Source: an uncultured Gammaproteobacteria bacterium
GTDB taxonomy: Bacteria > Pseudomonadota > Gammaproteobacteria > GCA-001735895
DNA: 46,992 nucleotides
NCBI GenBank assembly: GCA_937894085.1
Contig: CALCSG010000216.1
Location: 1 to 46,992, forward strand
Direction of reading: 5' to 3'
Part shown: positions 17,058-27,117 of the stretch, piece by piece
Numbering within the stretch: position 1 is the first letter of the stretch
How the letters are laid out: every line of letters starts with the position of its first letter
Translations under genes and position numbers: made by a program
Notes under the pieces: generated by a model
Database searches by the model: none
The model's input: the letters and a program-made list of their open reading frames with translations, nothing else
What the model was told of the DNA's origin: nothing

Positions 17058-18249
17058 TAATCTTTACATAATCATATGACAAATCTGTCGTCCATATTGT
17101 CGCCGACTGTTCACCGATATTTAGATTAACCTTGATCAGAATGTCCTGCTGTTGCATGACTGCACTACCTTTTTGTTCCGTATAATCTTTATGTGGTAAA
17201 CCTTTTTCAACCAGGCATACTTCATCCAGATAGAGATCCACCCTGTCTATATCCAGTTCAGAGATATCTGCCCGGCCTATTGCAGCCAGAATCCGCCCCC
17301 AGTTAGCATCAGAAGCAAACAGGGCTGTTTTTACCAGAGGAGAATGCGCTATGGTATAAGCAAGTTCACGAGCATCGTCGACAGTAGCGGCCTGTTCTAC
17401 CTGAATTTCAATAAATTTTGTGGCACCTTCTCCATCACGGATAATAGATTTAGCCAACTGACTAAACACTTCGTTGAGCATCGACATAAATTCGACGTTT
17501 TTACTATCCACCACCTGCCCACTACCACCGGTAGCGATTAACAAACAGGCATCATTGGTAGAAGTGTCTCCATCAACCGTAATCGAGTTAAAAGAAGTAT
17601 TCACTACCCGATTAAGGCAGTTATCCAGTTCTTCCTGATCTATTTGGGCATCAGTAGCTACATAAGCAAGCATGGTGGCCATATCCGGTTTAATCATGCC
17701 CGAACCTTTACAGATCCCTGTAATAGTCACTGTTTTTTTATTGATTTTTAACTGTTTGCTGACAGCCTTCGGTAAGGTATCTGTAGTCATGATACCTCGT
17801 GCGGCTGCCATCCAGTTTGTTTCACTCAGGTTACTCAGCAAACCAGGTATCGCAGAAGTAATTTTTTCTAGTGGTAACTGCGCACCGATTACACCTGTCG
17901 AAAAAGGCAGTATAGAACATTCAGATAAACCGGTTTTTTCTGCCACAGCAATGCAGGTTTTAACACTGTTCAGTATTCCTTCATTTCCTGTTCCTGCATT
18001 TGCATTACCCGAGTTAATCAACAGGTAGCGTATAGTTTCTACTGATTCCAGGTGACTTTTCGCAACAGTAACCGGGGCTGCACAAAATTTGTTAGTTGTG
18101 AAAACTGCTGCTACAGCTGACTTTTCATCCAGTTCCATAAGAACCAGATCATCAACGGTGGCGTCTTTCTTTATCCCACTATGACAGGAAGCTAATTTAA
18201 TGCCCTTAATTGGGTGTAATATCCCTGGCGCTGATAGACCAACACTCAT
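17038..18249 (-). CDS. argJ: Bifunctional glutamate N-acetyltransferase / ornithine acetyltransferase
   Basis: 403 residues, the family length. The self-cleavage site is visible as KPDMATMLAY, with the Thr that becomes the new N-terminus of the beta chain, and the oxyanion region lies at FSTGVIGAQLP. ArgJ recycles the acetyl group between acetylornithine and glutamate in arginine synthesis. It is placed between secA and mutT with a 12-bp gap from secA, so probably co-transcribed. Confidence 0.96.
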   Translation of the reverse strand: MSVGLSAPGILHPIKGIKLASCHSGIKKDATVDDLVLMELDEKSAVAAVFTTNKFCAAPVTVAKSHLESVETIRYLLINSGNANAGTGNEGILNSVKTCIAVAEKTGLSECSILPFSTGVIGAQLPLEKITSAIPGLLSNLSETNWMAAARGIMTTDTLPKAVSKQLKINKKTVTITGICKGSGMIKPDMATMLAYVATDAQIDQEELDNCLNRVVNTSFNSITVDGDTSTNDACLLIATGGSGQVVDSKNVEFMSMLNEVFSQLAKSIIRDGEGATKFIEIQVEQAATVDDARELAYTIAHSPLVKTALFASDANWGRILAAIGRADISELDIDRVDLYLDEVCLVEKGLPHKDYTEQKGSAVMQQQDILIKVNLNIGEQSATIWTTDLSYDYVKINAEYRS

Positions 18250-18261
18250 TTTGATGTTTCT

Positions 18262-20988
18262 CTAGGTTAATTTGCCGTGGCATTGCTTAAACTTTTTACC
18301 TGAACCACACCAACAGGGCTCATTTCTTCCCAGCTTCTTATCTTTTCGCACAAAAGGCTGATGAGCGTCTTCAGGCTCCTGAGGACTTTCGGACAGAATA
18401 TTTTCAGCCGCAGCATGTTGCATTTGTATATCTTCATTATCCGGGTGACTTTGCTCAATCGCAGTAACATCTTCCTCACTTTGAACCCGAATACGAGTTA
18501 TGATGGTAACAGCCTCAGTTTTGATATTTTCAAGCAAAGTCTGAAACATTTCAAAAGACTCACGTTTGAATTCCTGGATAGGATTTTTTTGAGCATAGCC
18601 GCGCAGGCCTATACCCTGGCGTAAGTAATCCATGGCAGCAAGATGTTCTTTCCAGTGGCGATCAAGTACCATCAACATGATTTCTTTTTCATAGCGACGC
18701 ACTAAATCCGCACCGACCTGTTCTACTTTCTGTTCATATGCGTGCTCAAAATAATCACAAATCTTTTGCAGAATCGTTTCATCGGTTAAATGATCATCTT
18801 CATCAATCCATTGTTGTACTGGTAACTCTTCACCAAACTCATGACTTAAGAAAGCTGTCAAACCTTCGATATCCCATTGCTCATCAATACTGCCAACAGC
18901 AACATATTGACGGAAAACATTCTCCATCACATCCAGCCGCATATCTTTAATGGCCTGTTCGATACTGTCTGCTTTTAACAGGTCATCACGTTGTTGATAG
19001 ATTACTTTACGTTGATCATTGGCAACATCATCGTAATCCAGCAAATGTTTACGAATGTCAAAGTTATGTGCTTCCACTTTTCGTTGGGCATTTTCTATTG
19101 CTTTAGTAACCCAGGGATGTTCAATCGCTTCACCTTCTTCCATACCCAGCTTTTGCATTAAACCGGCAACTTTACCAGATGCAAAAATACGCATAAGGGT
19201 ATCTTCCATCGACAGGTAAAAGCGAGAAGAACCGGGATCACCCTGACGTCCCGCACGGCCCCTTAACTGATTATCTATACGGCGTGATTCATGGCGTTCT
19301 GTACCGATAATATGCAAACCACCAGCTTCCAGTACCTCAGCATGTCGACGCTCCCATTCACTTTTAAATGCGTCACGTTTTTCTTTTTTATCTTCAGGAA
19401 TTTCATTCAAGTGAAATTCATAATTTCCGCCCAGAACTATATCCGTACCGCGTCCTGCCATATTGGTCGCAATAGTTACCGCACCAGGCAATCCTGCATC
19501 GGCAATAATACCGGCTTCACGCTCATGGTGTTTTGCATTTAAAATTTCATGCTTTATTTTATCCTTATCCAGTAACCCGGACAGATATTCTGAAACTTCG
19601 ACTGAAGTCGTACCCACCAGAACCGGTTGCTTTCGCGACACACAGTCCTTGATATCTTCAATGACTGCTTTATATTTTTCTTTGGCCGTTAAATAGATCA
19701 GGTCGCCTTTGTCCATTCTGATCATTACTTTATCGGTAGGCACTACAACGACTTCGAGACCATAAATCTGTTGAAATTCGAATGCTTCTGTATCGGCTGT
19801 TCCCGTCATACCCGATAATTTGTTATAAAGACGAAAATAATTCTGAAAAGTGATGGATGCGATGGTCTGGTTTTCACTCTGAATTTCGACCGACTCTTTC
19901 GCTTCAATCGCCTGATGCAAACCTTCTGACCATCGACGTCCAGCCATTGTGCGACCGGTAAATTCATCGACAATGACAATCTGGTCACCCTGAACGATAT
20001 AATCCACATCTTTATGGTAAATAATATGAGCTCTCATGGCAGCATTCAGATGATGCACCAGGGAAATATTAGCGGAGTCATAAAGGCTTTCACCAACCGT
20101 TAATAAACCAGCTTCCACCAGTAGACTTTCAGCTGTTTCATGACCTGCTTCCGTTAAAAACACCTGTTTCGCTTTTTCATCAATCGTGTAATCACCCGGA
20201 CCTTCCTCGTCTTCATCAGAATCGTCACCTATCGTCACTGCAACAGGCGTTAATCTAGGAATTAGCGTATTAATTTTTTTGTATAACTCAGAACTATCAC
20301 TGGCCTGCCCGGAAATTATTAGAGGCGTTCTTGCTTCATCAATAAGAATTGAGTCCACTTCATCGATAATTGCAAAATTTAATTCTCTTTGAACACGCTC
20401 TTCCAGTGAGAATGACAGGTTGTCATGCATATAATCAAAGCCGAACTGATTATTTGTACCATAGGTAATATCAGCTTTGTAAGATTCACGCTTTTGATCA
20501 TAATCCATCGTGCTTAACACGACACCAACACTCATCCCCAGGAAATTATAAAGCTTACCCATCCACTGACTATCACGTTCTGCCAGATAATCGTTTACCG
20601 TGACGACATGCACACCTTTATCGCTGATTGCATTAAGGTAGGCCGCCAGGGTGGCAACCAGTGTTTTACCTTCACCCGTTTTCATTTCAGTGATTTGATT
20701 ATTATTCAAAATCATTGCACCGATTAACTGCACATCATAATGCCGCATACCTAGTACCCGACTTGATGCTTCCCGACAGGTTGCGAATGCTTCCGGTAGA
20801 ATTTGCTCAAGGGCTTCCCCCTGCTTATATCGTTCTTTATATTCAGCTGTTTTTTCTGCTAGCTGTTCATCTGTTAAAGCCTGCATTTCGGCTTCGAGTG
20901 CATTTACTTTAGTAACAGATTTTCTGAGTATTTTTATAATTCGGTCATTTCGACTACCGAAAATTTTTCTGAAGGTTTTTGACAGCAT
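18262..20988 (-). CDS. secA: Preprotein translocase ATPase SecA
   Basis: 908 residues. Walker A is in [16 protein letters not shown], the DEAD box in [14 protein letters not shown], the helicase motif [13 protein letters not shown] in the second ATPase domain, and the C-terminal zinc finger [14 protein letters not shown] binds SecB and lipid. The start at 20988 ([12 protein letters not shown]) was chosen over an in-frame ATG at 21057 because the extra residues are absent from the family. It drives protein export through SecYEG. The ribosome site is weak, perhaps reflecting translational control as in E. coli. Confidence 0.97.
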   Translation of the reverse strand: MLSKTFRKIFGSRNDRIIKILRKSVTKVNALEAEMQALTDEQLAEKTAEYKERYKQGEALEQILPEAFATCREASSRVLGMRHYDVQLIGAMILNNNQITEMKTGEGKTLVATLAAYLNAISDKGVHVVTVNDYLAERDSQWMGKLYNFLGMSVGVVLSTMDYDQKRESYKADITYGTNNQFGFDYMHDNLSFSLEERVQRELNFAIIDEVDSILIDEARTPLIISGQASDSSELYKKINTLIPRLTPVAVTIGDDSDEDEEGPGDYTIDEKAKQVFLTEAGHETAESLLVEAGLLTVGESLYDSANISLVHHLNAAMRAHIIYHKDVDYIVQGDQIVIVDEFTGRTMAGRRWSEGLHQAIEAKESVEIQSENQTIASITFQNYFRLYNKLSGMTGTADTEAFEFQQIYGLEVVVVPTDKVMIRMDKGDLIYLTAKEKYKAVIEDIKDCVSRKQPVLVGTTSVEVSEYLSGLLDKDKIKHEILNAKHHEREAGIIADAGLPGAVTIATNMAGRGTDIVLGGNYEFHLNEIPEDKKEKRDAFKSEWERRHAEVLEAGGLHIIGTERHESRRIDNQLRGRAGRQGDPGSSRFYLSMEDTLMRIFASGKVAGLMQKLGMEEGEAIEHPWVTKAIENAQRKVEAHNFDIRKHLLDYDDVANDQRKVIYQQRDDLLKADSIEQAIKDMRLDVMENVFRQYVAVGSIDEQWDIEGLTAFLSHEFGEELPVQQWIDEDDHLTDETILQKICDYFEHAYEQKVEQVGADLVRRYEKEIMLMVLDRHWKEHLAAMDYLRQGIGLRGYAQKNPIQEFKRESFEMFQTLLENIKTEAVTIITRIRVQSEEDVTAIEQSHPDNEDIQMQHAAAENILSESPQEPEDAHQPFVRKDKKLGRNEPCWCGSGKKFKQCHGKLT

Positions 20989-21263
20989 GAGTTTAGGCGT
21001 AAAAGCGGTTAGAAAAGAATTAAGATTATTAGATATAAACGAAACATTATAATTCAAGCTAAAAGCTGTGGATATCGCTATTTAACCTCGAATTCATAAA
21101 AATTAATGAAAAGCTTGAAGCTTTAAAAATGAACTGCAGGCTGCCCTGACACAATAATCAGGCTAACCAGTGTTTTTTAAATGCAGTTTGATAGTAACAT
21201 TATGGCGAGTTTACCAATGATCTTATAAAACTAATTAATTTCCAGGTATGCCAGGTACAGCGT

Positions 21264-22181
21264 TTAGTTGGATGCATTAATAAATTTCATCGGATCAACT
21301 TGCTGACCATCTTTTAAAACTTCAAAATGCACATGTGGGCCAGTCGAACGGCCCGACGAGCCAATTTCAGCAATCTGAAATCCTTTTTCAACCGTATCGC
21401 CCACTGAAACCAGTAAACTAGAGTTATGTCCATAACGGGTGGTGTAACCATTACCGTGATTAATATCAACAACCTTTCCATAACCGTAACGAGTTCCTGA
21501 GAATGTCACCACACCTTTTGCCACTGCTATCACGGGACCAGACATTTTTCCGGCAAAATCAATCCCCTTATGCATTTCTCTCTTGCCAGATATGGGATGA
21601 GTTCTCATTCCATAATAAGATGAAAGCCAGCCATTAGTAATCGGTCTACCGCTAGGTTGAACCTCTTTCAATAAATTACGACTCATTAGCAAATCTTCTA
21701 AAACCAGCAACTGATTTTCTCTGTCAGACAAATCAGCTGACAGACTATCTATAGCTATATGTAATTCAGAGCTATCAACCGTATTTTCCTGCCTGGTTTC
21801 AGGGCCACCAACAGCTGGAATCTGATCAAAGTCAAATTCACCTTTATCTATTTTAGCCATATGAATCAATTTTTGACCTAAGGCATCCAACCGGTTTACA
21901 TGCGCCTGAAGTAAACCAAGCCTTGAAGATAAAACTTCAATACTGGCATCAGATTCCTGTCTTAAATCATTAAGATCAAGTTGCTGCTGATGTATATTTT
22001 TTTTCCACTTTGAAACGCTAAGACTTTGATTCGGAGTTGATTGTGCCATCTGGTAACCTAAATACCCAATACCTCCACAAAAAGCACCTAGCGACAAAAA
22101 TAAAAGTAGATAATGATAAGGCTTGCACATTCCTATGCTACAGAGTGTTCCTTTATTAGCAGAAAGAAATATGATATTCAC
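21264..22181 (-). CDS. M23-family (LytM) peptidase, membrane anchored
   Basis: About 305 residues. After a short N-terminus (NIIFLSANKG) there is one membrane segment, a coiled-coil-like stretch, and a C-terminal M23 domain with HPISGKREMHKGIDF, then GNGYTTRYGH and the metal ligands HVHFEVLKDG. It is likely a periplasmic peptidoglycan hydrolase or an envelope scaffold. A GTG start at 22181 is preferred: a longer frame would run into lpxC, NIIFLSANKG resembles the start of related proteins beside secA, and AGAGG lies upstream, though 12 bases away. The alternative ATG at 22130 has very poor spacing. Confidence 0.85.
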   Translation of the reverse strand: MNIIFLSANKGTLCSIGMCKPYHYLLLFLSLGAFCGGIGYLGYQMAQSTPNQSLSVSKWKKNIHQQQLDLNDLRQESDASIEVLSSRLGLLQAHVNRLDALGQKLIHMAKIDKGEFDFDQIPAVGGPETRQENTVDSSELHIAIDSLSADLSDRENQLLVLEDLLMSRNLLKEVQPSGRPITNGWLSSYYGMRTHPISGKREMHKGIDFAGKMSGPVIAVAKGVVTFSGTRYGYGKVVDINHGNGYTTRYGHNSSLLVSVGDTVEKGFQIAEIGSSGRSTGPHVHFEVLKDGQQVDPMKFINASN

Positions 22182-22197
22182 GGTTATGCGAGACCTC

Positions 22198-23109
22198 TTA
22201 TATGGCTTCAATAGGTTGAGCGTAAGAAATTGGAGCTGTCGAACTATCTTCAAATGTAACCTCTTCCCAGGCTTCTTTATCACTCATCAGTGCCAACAAA
22301 AGTCTATTGTTTAGCTCATGCCCTGATTTATGGCCTGAAAACTGACCAATCAGACTATGACCCAACAGGTACAAATCACCAATAGAGTCCAGTATTTTAT
22401 GTTTGACAAATTCATTGTCATAGCGCAGACCATCTTCATTTAAAATTCTGTAATCATCCAGTACAATGGCATTTTCCTGGCTTCCACCCAGTGCGAGATT
22501 ATTTAATCTCAAATGTTCAATATCTTTCTGAAAACCAAATGTCCTGGCCCGACTCACTTCTTTCACAAATGAAGTTGTTGAAAAATTTATTTCGCAGATC
22601 TGCTTTTCAGCCGTAAACAGAGGATGATCGAAATCTATTTCAAAACTTACTTTAAAGCCATTAAATGGCTCAAATTTCACCCATTTATCTTTATCTTCTA
22701 CCTTTACGGTTTTTTTGATACGTATAAATTTTTTGGCCGCAGACTGCTCAACAATACCGGCTGATTGAATCAGGAAAACAAAAGGTCCGGCACTTCCATC
22801 CATAATTGGAACTTCTTCAGCACTTAAGTCTATATATGCATTATCAATTCCAAGCCCAGCCATTGCAGATAATAAATGTTCGACTGTCGATATACGTGCG
22901 CCATCCTGGGTTAAGGTAGTAGATAATTTAGTATCACCTACATTTTCAGGGCGAGCTAATATTTCTATAGGGTCATCCAGGTCTATACGACGAAATCTAA
23001 TACCTGAATTAACGGGGGCTGGGCGTAATGTTAAATAAACTTTTTTGCCCGTATGCAAACCAACACCCATGGCGCGGATCACATTTTTCAGTGTGCGTTG
23101 CTTGATCAA
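22198..23109 (-). CDS. lpxC: UDP-3-O-acyl-N-acetylglucosamine deacetylase
   Basis: 303 residues, standard length. The zinc-site histidines are in [16 protein letters not shown] and in [16 protein letters not shown], and [15 protein letters not shown] carries the general acid region. It catalyses the committed step of lipid A synthesis in the cytosol. In most gammaproteobacteria ftsZ lies directly upstream; here the neighbour is instead a PilZ/stator operon, so the division cluster has been broken at this point. A YejM-like gene 18 kb away may be functionally linked. Confidence 0.97.
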   Translation of the reverse strand: MIKQRTLKNVIRAMGVGLHTGKKVYLTLRPAPVNSGIRFRRIDLDDPIEILARPENVGDTKLSTTLTQDGARISTVEHLLSAMAGLGIDNAYIDLSAEEVPIMDGSAGPFVFLIQSAGIVEQSAAKKFIRIKKTVKVEDKDKWVKFEPFNGFKVSFEIDFDHPLFTAEKQICEINFSTTSFVKEVSRARTFGFQKDIEHLRLNNLALGGSQENAIVLDDYRILNEDGLRYDNEFVKHKILDSIGDLYLLGHSLIGQFSGHKSGHELNNRLLLALMSDKEAWEEVTFEDSSTAPISYAQPIEAI

Positions 23110-23255
23110 AGAAATATCCTGAAATAAAAAGAAAGATATTAAGGCTATCTTAGATAACTTTTATATCTGTTAATTATGGCTTATAAATCCTGATTAATCA
23201 ATCCACTAATCAGCAGCGTTGCCCCGTACATCGATGATTCATGCGACTAAGCTGA
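23110..23255. other. lpxC upstream region with long-loop inverted repeat
   Basis: A perfect 9-bp inverted repeat (CTAATCAGC at 23206-23214 and GCTGATTAG at 23251-23259) with a 36-bp loop covers the stop codon of the PilZ gene. It could mark the end of that transcript, but there is no T tract. The lpxC promoter should lie between it and 23110. Confidence 0.35.
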
Positions 23256-23624
23256 TTAGCGGTTTCGAATCTGGCTTTTCTGTACATCCAGCACGTAGGC
23301 ATGAATCATTTCCTGTGCTGAAGCTGAAATTTTAGTAAATTCACAGCGACATATATCCCGTTGCTTGGCAACCACTCTAATAGTGACTGGAAAGACTATA
23401 TCCTCACTGGCCATAGTCAGTGTTCCTGCAGCTGTAACACCTTCCTTAAAGTTACTACTACGAAAACAACATCCTGTACCACTGATATTCACAAGATAAC
23501 AGGAATTACCGGCTGCTTTTAGCAATATTGGTCGACCACTGTCAGGTCTTATGCGAAATGCATCCCGATGATCATTGTCATCACCAGCAAACTCCAGATC
23601 ATTTTTCTTTTTTCTCCAGAACAA
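23256..23624 (-). CDS. PilZ-domain cyclic-di-GMP-binding protein
   Basis: A small PilZ domain of about 122 residues. Both c-di-GMP-binding motifs are present: RxxxR as RDAFR and the N/DxSxxG motif as NISGTG. It is third in the motA-motB operon and overlaps the end of motB. A TTG start at 23624 is preferred because AGGAGG (23637-23632) sits 7 bases upstream and the overlap with motB is then only 26 bp; an ATG at 23666 is possible but overlaps by 68 bp. By analogy with YcgR-type proteins it may brake or tune the stator in response to c-di-GMP (inference). Confidence 0.82.
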   Translation of the reverse strand: MFWRKKKNDLEFAGDDNDHRDAFRIRPDSGRPILLKAAGNSCYLVNISGTGCCFRSSNFKEGVTAAGTLTMASEDIVFPVTIRVVAKQRDICRCEFTKISASAQEMIHAYVLDVQKSQIRNR

Positions 23625-24348
23625 ACTCAACCCTCCTATTAATTGCTCTATTTTCAGCTGTGTCATTCGGCACCAGGGGAATGAAGTCAGCATAACCCGT
23701 CGCGCTCATTCTTTCAGGGTCCAGACCCTGTTGAATAAAATAACGCAAAACTGTTGTTGCCCTGATTGCTGACAACTCCCAGTTTGATGGAAACTGTTCT
23801 GTTTCTATCGAAAGATCATCAGTATGCCCCCTGATAGCAATAGAATAATCAGGGTTTTCTCTAAATATCTGCATTAAATTATTAAAAATAACTTCTGCAC
23901 TTTCCTTCAGATTAGCCTCTCCTGAAGCAAATAAAAACCTGCCGTCAATACTTATATTAATTTGATCTCCGACCAGCTCCAAAGACATACTTTTAGAAAG
24001 GTCCGTGTTTTCAAGCATACTTTGTATATCAGAATAAACCTTGGGATTCAGTGTTTGAATTACGTCCGGTGACGGATTCAAACCCAGCATATCTTCAACC
24101 GCTTTAAGCGGTTCAGGGTCTCTTCCCGCTCTTGCAGCATAGTCAATTACGCTTATCTGCTCTCCCTCCCCATCCAGAACACTTATGTCTGAAATTCGAG
24201 CTCGAAAAGCCTTATCATCATAATCCGCCAGCGTATATAACAATATAAAAAACACCAGAATTAGTGTCATCATATCGGCAAACGTCACAATCCAGCTATT
24301 GCTATTATCATCCTGCTCGAATTGCTCCAGTAAACTCGAACCATCCAT
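23599..24348 (-). CDS. motB: Stator protein MotB (OmpA-domain)
   Basis: 249 residues: one N-terminal membrane helix containing the essential ion-carrying aspartate (WIVTFADMMTLILVFFILLY), a periplasmic linker, then an OmpA-type peptidoglycan-binding domain (IAIRGHTDD, WELSAIRATTVLRY, NRAINRRVEFVLE). With MotA it forms an ion channel that powers flagellar rotation or another rotary machine. It begins one base after motA. No other flagellar genes are in the window. Confidence 0.92.
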   Translation of the reverse strand: MDGSSLLEQFEQDDNSNSWIVTFADMMTLILVFFILLYTLADYDDKAFRARISDISVLDGEGEQISVIDYAARAGRDPEPLKAVEDMLGLNPSPDVIQTLNPKVYSDIQSMLENTDLSKSMSLELVGDQINISIDGRFLFASGEANLKESAEVIFNNLMQIFRENPDYSIAIRGHTDDLSIETEQFPSNWELSAIRATTVLRYFIQQGLDPERMSATGYADFIPLVPNDTAENRAINRRVEFVLEKKEK

Positions 24349-24349
24349 A

Positions 24350-25126
24350 TCACTGATTCCGCTCGTTTAAGGTCTGCATCGGTTTTCTCTTTTTGGCAGG
24401 CACAAACGAAGAAAGCTTTTCATATACAGACAAGGGGTTATTATCCTGCAAAATACTCACCGCCCCCTGGAAAATTATTTCAAAATTCATCACTTCTGCC
24501 ATTGTTCGCGATCGTAATTTGCCGGCAATAGGTAAAAATATAACGGTTGCCAGTAGCGTTCCGTAAAATGTCGTTAACAGCGCAACAGCCATTGCAGGCC
24601 CCAGGTTTTCCGGATCTGCCAGCAATGAAAGCATTTGAATCAAACCGATTAATGTCCCTAACATACCAAAAGAAGGGGCATATAAAGCCATTTTCTTGAA
24701 AACATCCTGCACAATAAAGTGACGCATTTGCATCGATTCAATTTCAGTCCGCATGGCTGAACGCAAAGTCTCCTCATCCGCTGCATCTGCTATTAAGGTA
24801 CATACTCTTTTCAAAAATGGAGAATTAGTTTTCACATCGACCAGACTGAGCAGACCTTTCCTACGACTGATTGTCCCTAGCTTGATCATCGTATTGATCA
24901 ACTCCTGTGAATCCTGTTTGGGCGAAGAAAACACAAAGTAAGCACTTTTAAAAGCATTCAAAACATCCCTGGATTGAAAAGTCAGCAGCGTCGCCGCCAT
25001 GGTTCCACCCATGACAATCATCGCACCCTGTACATTCATGAAATTGTGAATATCCCCACCTAAAAATATGGCAGAGACAATCAACCCAATTCCAGAAATT
25101 ATGCCTATCAAAGAGGCTAAATCCAT
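24350..25126 (-). CDS. motA: Stator protein MotA/PomA
   Basis: 258 residues with four membrane segments (about 5-25, 32-50, 150-170 and 185-205). Family signatures are GIGLIVSAIFLGGD at the N-terminus and APSFGMLGTLIGLIQML with GPAMAVALLTTFYGTLLA in the third and fourth helices. It resembles the PomA/MotC type rather than E. coli MotA. It pairs with the downstream motB; whether protons or sodium ions are used cannot be told reliably by eye. Confidence 0.92.
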   Translation of the reverse strand: MDLASLIGIISGIGLIVSAIFLGGDIHNFMNVQGAMIVMGGTMAATLLTFQSRDVLNAFKSAYFVFSSPKQDSQELINTMIKLGTISRRKGLLSLVDVKTNSPFLKRVCTLIADAADEETLRSAMRTEIESMQMRHFIVQDVFKKMALYAPSFGMLGTLIGLIQMLSLLADPENLGPAMAVALLTTFYGTLLATVIFLPIAGKLRSRTMAEVMNFEIIFQGAVSILQDNNPLSVYEKLSSFVPAKKRKPMQTLNERNQ

Positions 25127-25367
25127 ACTCTTATGCCTGTTATGTGTGTCACGTGAAAATATCCGGATACATTCAGGATATATCTAATTTCAAAAAGCTG
25201 TTATTTTTATCGGCTTTGAATATATATACTTTAGCTGCTTACTCATAAAATTCCACTTTACTCTATACAAATGCTGTCAAATATAATTCCCTGCGCTAAT
25301 AGCCTTTATTCATGAATAGTTCAATGTGATAATAAGCCTTTAATTATGCAATTTACCGGGAATAACT

Positions 25368-25694
25368 ATGGTCGCTAGAAATAGAGCACGAACAGAAGAA
25401 GAATTTATTTACCTGATCAACCAGGCATTAGATGAAATCTTCGATCTTCGCGCAGCCATTGAATACGACGAAGAGTTTATGGATAACGCACCAATGATTG
25501 TAGAGCCACTGAATAACGGATTAACCCGCCTGCTGAATGCCGTTAAATCTGGTGAATATACACCCGGTGAAGGAGACTATGTCGAATTTCTGCATTTGCT
25601 AAAAAATACTGATCAGCGTGCTATTCCTTTCTGGTCTGTTTTAAAACTTATACTGGATACTCACAATGAAGGTTATCAGGGGCTGGACGAATGA
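25368..25694 (+). CDS. Conserved-looking hypothetical protein (acidic, helical)
   Basis: 108 residues, acidic and predicted mainly helical (TEEEFIYLINQALDEIFDLR, then IEYDEEFMDN). There is no signal peptide, membrane segment or known motif. Coding is supported by its 4-bp overlap (ATGA) with the following gene. Divergent from motA. Function not recognised. Confidence 0.7.
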   Translation: MVARNRARTEEEFIYLINQALDEIFDLRAAIEYDEEFMDNAPMIVEPLNNGLTRLLNAVKSGEYTPGEGDYVEFLHLLKNTDQRAIPFWSVLKLILDTHNEGYQGLDE

Positions 25695-26404
25695 TAAACA
25701 AAGACTCTCCATTCTATGGGCTTGAAGTTGAAGATAACCCGGTACTGGAAGTCACCGCTCAGGAACATACTCTGCAACAGAATCTTGATCAGTACATGCA
25801 GCACTTTAATGCACTTGCAGCTAATAGTAATGAGCTGGAAAAAGCCAAACTGATGCTCGATATCGCAGAATGCCACCTGGGACTCGATCAGCAAAAAGAA
25901 GCGCATGACTGGGCAGAAAAAACTTTCCAGACATTTATCAGTAATAGAGAATGGCAACTGGCTGTAGATTGTTGTGACATTATTTACAACAGTGGTCAGG
26001 ATGATTCACTGATAGCTCTGGGGAATGGCATCTGGTTAGCGGTTACTTTCCCGGTGGACCCGAATATTAGTGTACAAATGTTACATCATATAGTCGATGA
26101 GACGCCGGATGACTCAGATGGCGCTGCGGTGGCTGCTATGCTCGCACATTACCTGGCTGAAACTCGAGCAGATGATAAAGATCATAAAAACCTGACATTT
26201 TTAACTAACCAGATAACCGCTCAGGTGGCGAAACGACACCGGGGTATTGCTGATGAAAAAACCATGCAGACCTGGATAAAAATGTATGAACTGGATGATG
26301 TAACTAAGTTATTACCCAAAATGGCCATAATTCTGGATACGATAGTGGGAGAAAACTGGTGGTACGACCGCGATGAGATTCGTAGTCAGTTACCGGTAAA
26401 CTAA
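25691..26404 (+). CDS. Hypothetical helical-repeat (TPR-like) protein
   Basis: 237 residues, soluble and almost entirely helical. The segment ELEKAKLMLDIAECHLGL followed by KEAHDWAEKTFQTFIS resembles tetratricopeptide-type pairs (alanine spacing, bulky hydrophobics), but no full TPR set is clear. The C-terminus is Trp- and acid-rich. It is coupled to the preceding 108-residue gene, so the two probably act together. Function not recognised. Confidence 0.7.
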   Translation: MINKDSPFYGLEVEDNPVLEVTAQEHTLQQNLDQYMQHFNALAANSNELEKAKLMLDIAECHLGLDQQKEAHDWAEKTFQTFISNREWQLAVDCCDIIYNSGQDDSLIALGNGIWLAVTFPVDPNISVQMLHHIVDETPDDSDGAAVAAMLAHYLAETRADDKDHKNLTFLTNQITAQVAKRHRGIADEKTMQTWIKMYELDDVTKLLPKMAIILDTIVGENWWYDRDEIRSQLPVN

Positions 26405-26414
26405 ATAAAGATTG

Positions 26415-26762
26415 TTTCACCACGAAGACACGAAGTTCACGAAGAAGAACAGCTAAAGTAACCGGATAACTCAATTATTGCTATTATTTTTCTGATTACA
26501 GCCGAGACTGCGCCAGTTATTATTTTGCGCAAATTCAAACTAAAGTGTCCAGTTAGTGAGGTGTCAGAGTTGGTCATCTCAAGATTAAATCGAAGTTTTT
26601 CTCATGTTGTTACTGAAAACCAGTAAATCCAGTGTTACTGCCGAATTCTATATCAGAAATTCAGATAATGGCTGAAGGACAGGGGGAGTCAGGTATCATT
26701 TTGATAAAAATTATTGCCTTTCAAAATTTTACCTTCGCGATCTCCGTGTCTTCGTGGTAAAT
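26415..26762. repeat. Palindromic repeat element with ACCACGAAGACACG ends
   Basis: Imperfect 30-bp inverted ends (25 of 30 positions pair) at 26415-26444 and 26733-26762, sharing an exact ACCACGAAGACACG core, bound a 348-bp non-coding stretch. Similar CCACGAAGACACGAAG sequences are widely seen as dispersed repeats in bacteria (general recollection, not searched). The 406-bp gene-free interval 26405-26810 is essentially this element. Confidence 0.75.
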
Positions 26763-26810
26763 ATCTTTTGATTTTTTATTTACGTTAAGTAGATACAATG
26801 AAATAACAAT

Positions 26811-27014
26811 TTAAACGCTACAACTACCGGTTTGATCATAAACAGACATTACAGACTTCAACTCCTTGATAACTGTTTTTTGCTCATCTCTGTTCAGTTT
26901 GAGAAGCTCTCCACAATTCTGCTGAGCTTTTTTATCGTGCAGAATCGCATTGACATATCGACAACCACGTTCACAAATTGAATGAGTGACGCGATCAATC
27001 CGAGAGTTTTTCAT
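26811..27014 (-). CDS. Small cysteine-containing hypothetical protein
   Basis: 67 residues from the ATG at 27014 (a GTG at 27023 is in frame). It starts KNSRIDRVTHSICERGCRYVN, has a CxxxC pair, a later NCGELL and ends VYDQTGSCSV. The pattern looks like a conserved small gammaproteobacterial protein, but no family name is recalled. Purine-rich AAGGGTGGG precedes the ATG. The four cysteines could bind metal or a cluster; this is conjecture. Confidence 0.6.
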   Translation of the reverse strand: MKNSRIDRVTHSICERGCRYVNAILHDKKAQQNCGELLKLNRDEQKTVIKELKSVMSVYDQTGSCSV

Positions 27015-27117
27015 TAATCCCACCCTTAGTTACTTTAGGTAAAAAAAGAAGTATACCCCTACAAAGTCCATTAGAAAATGATAATATTGCTTTTTTAAGA
27101 ATTAACTGGAGTCTAAT

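Noticed and set aside
21120-21190. Terminator for the M23 gene on the minus strand
   Set aside because: The GCCTGA/TCAGG arms are short with a bulge and only a weak T stretch follows.
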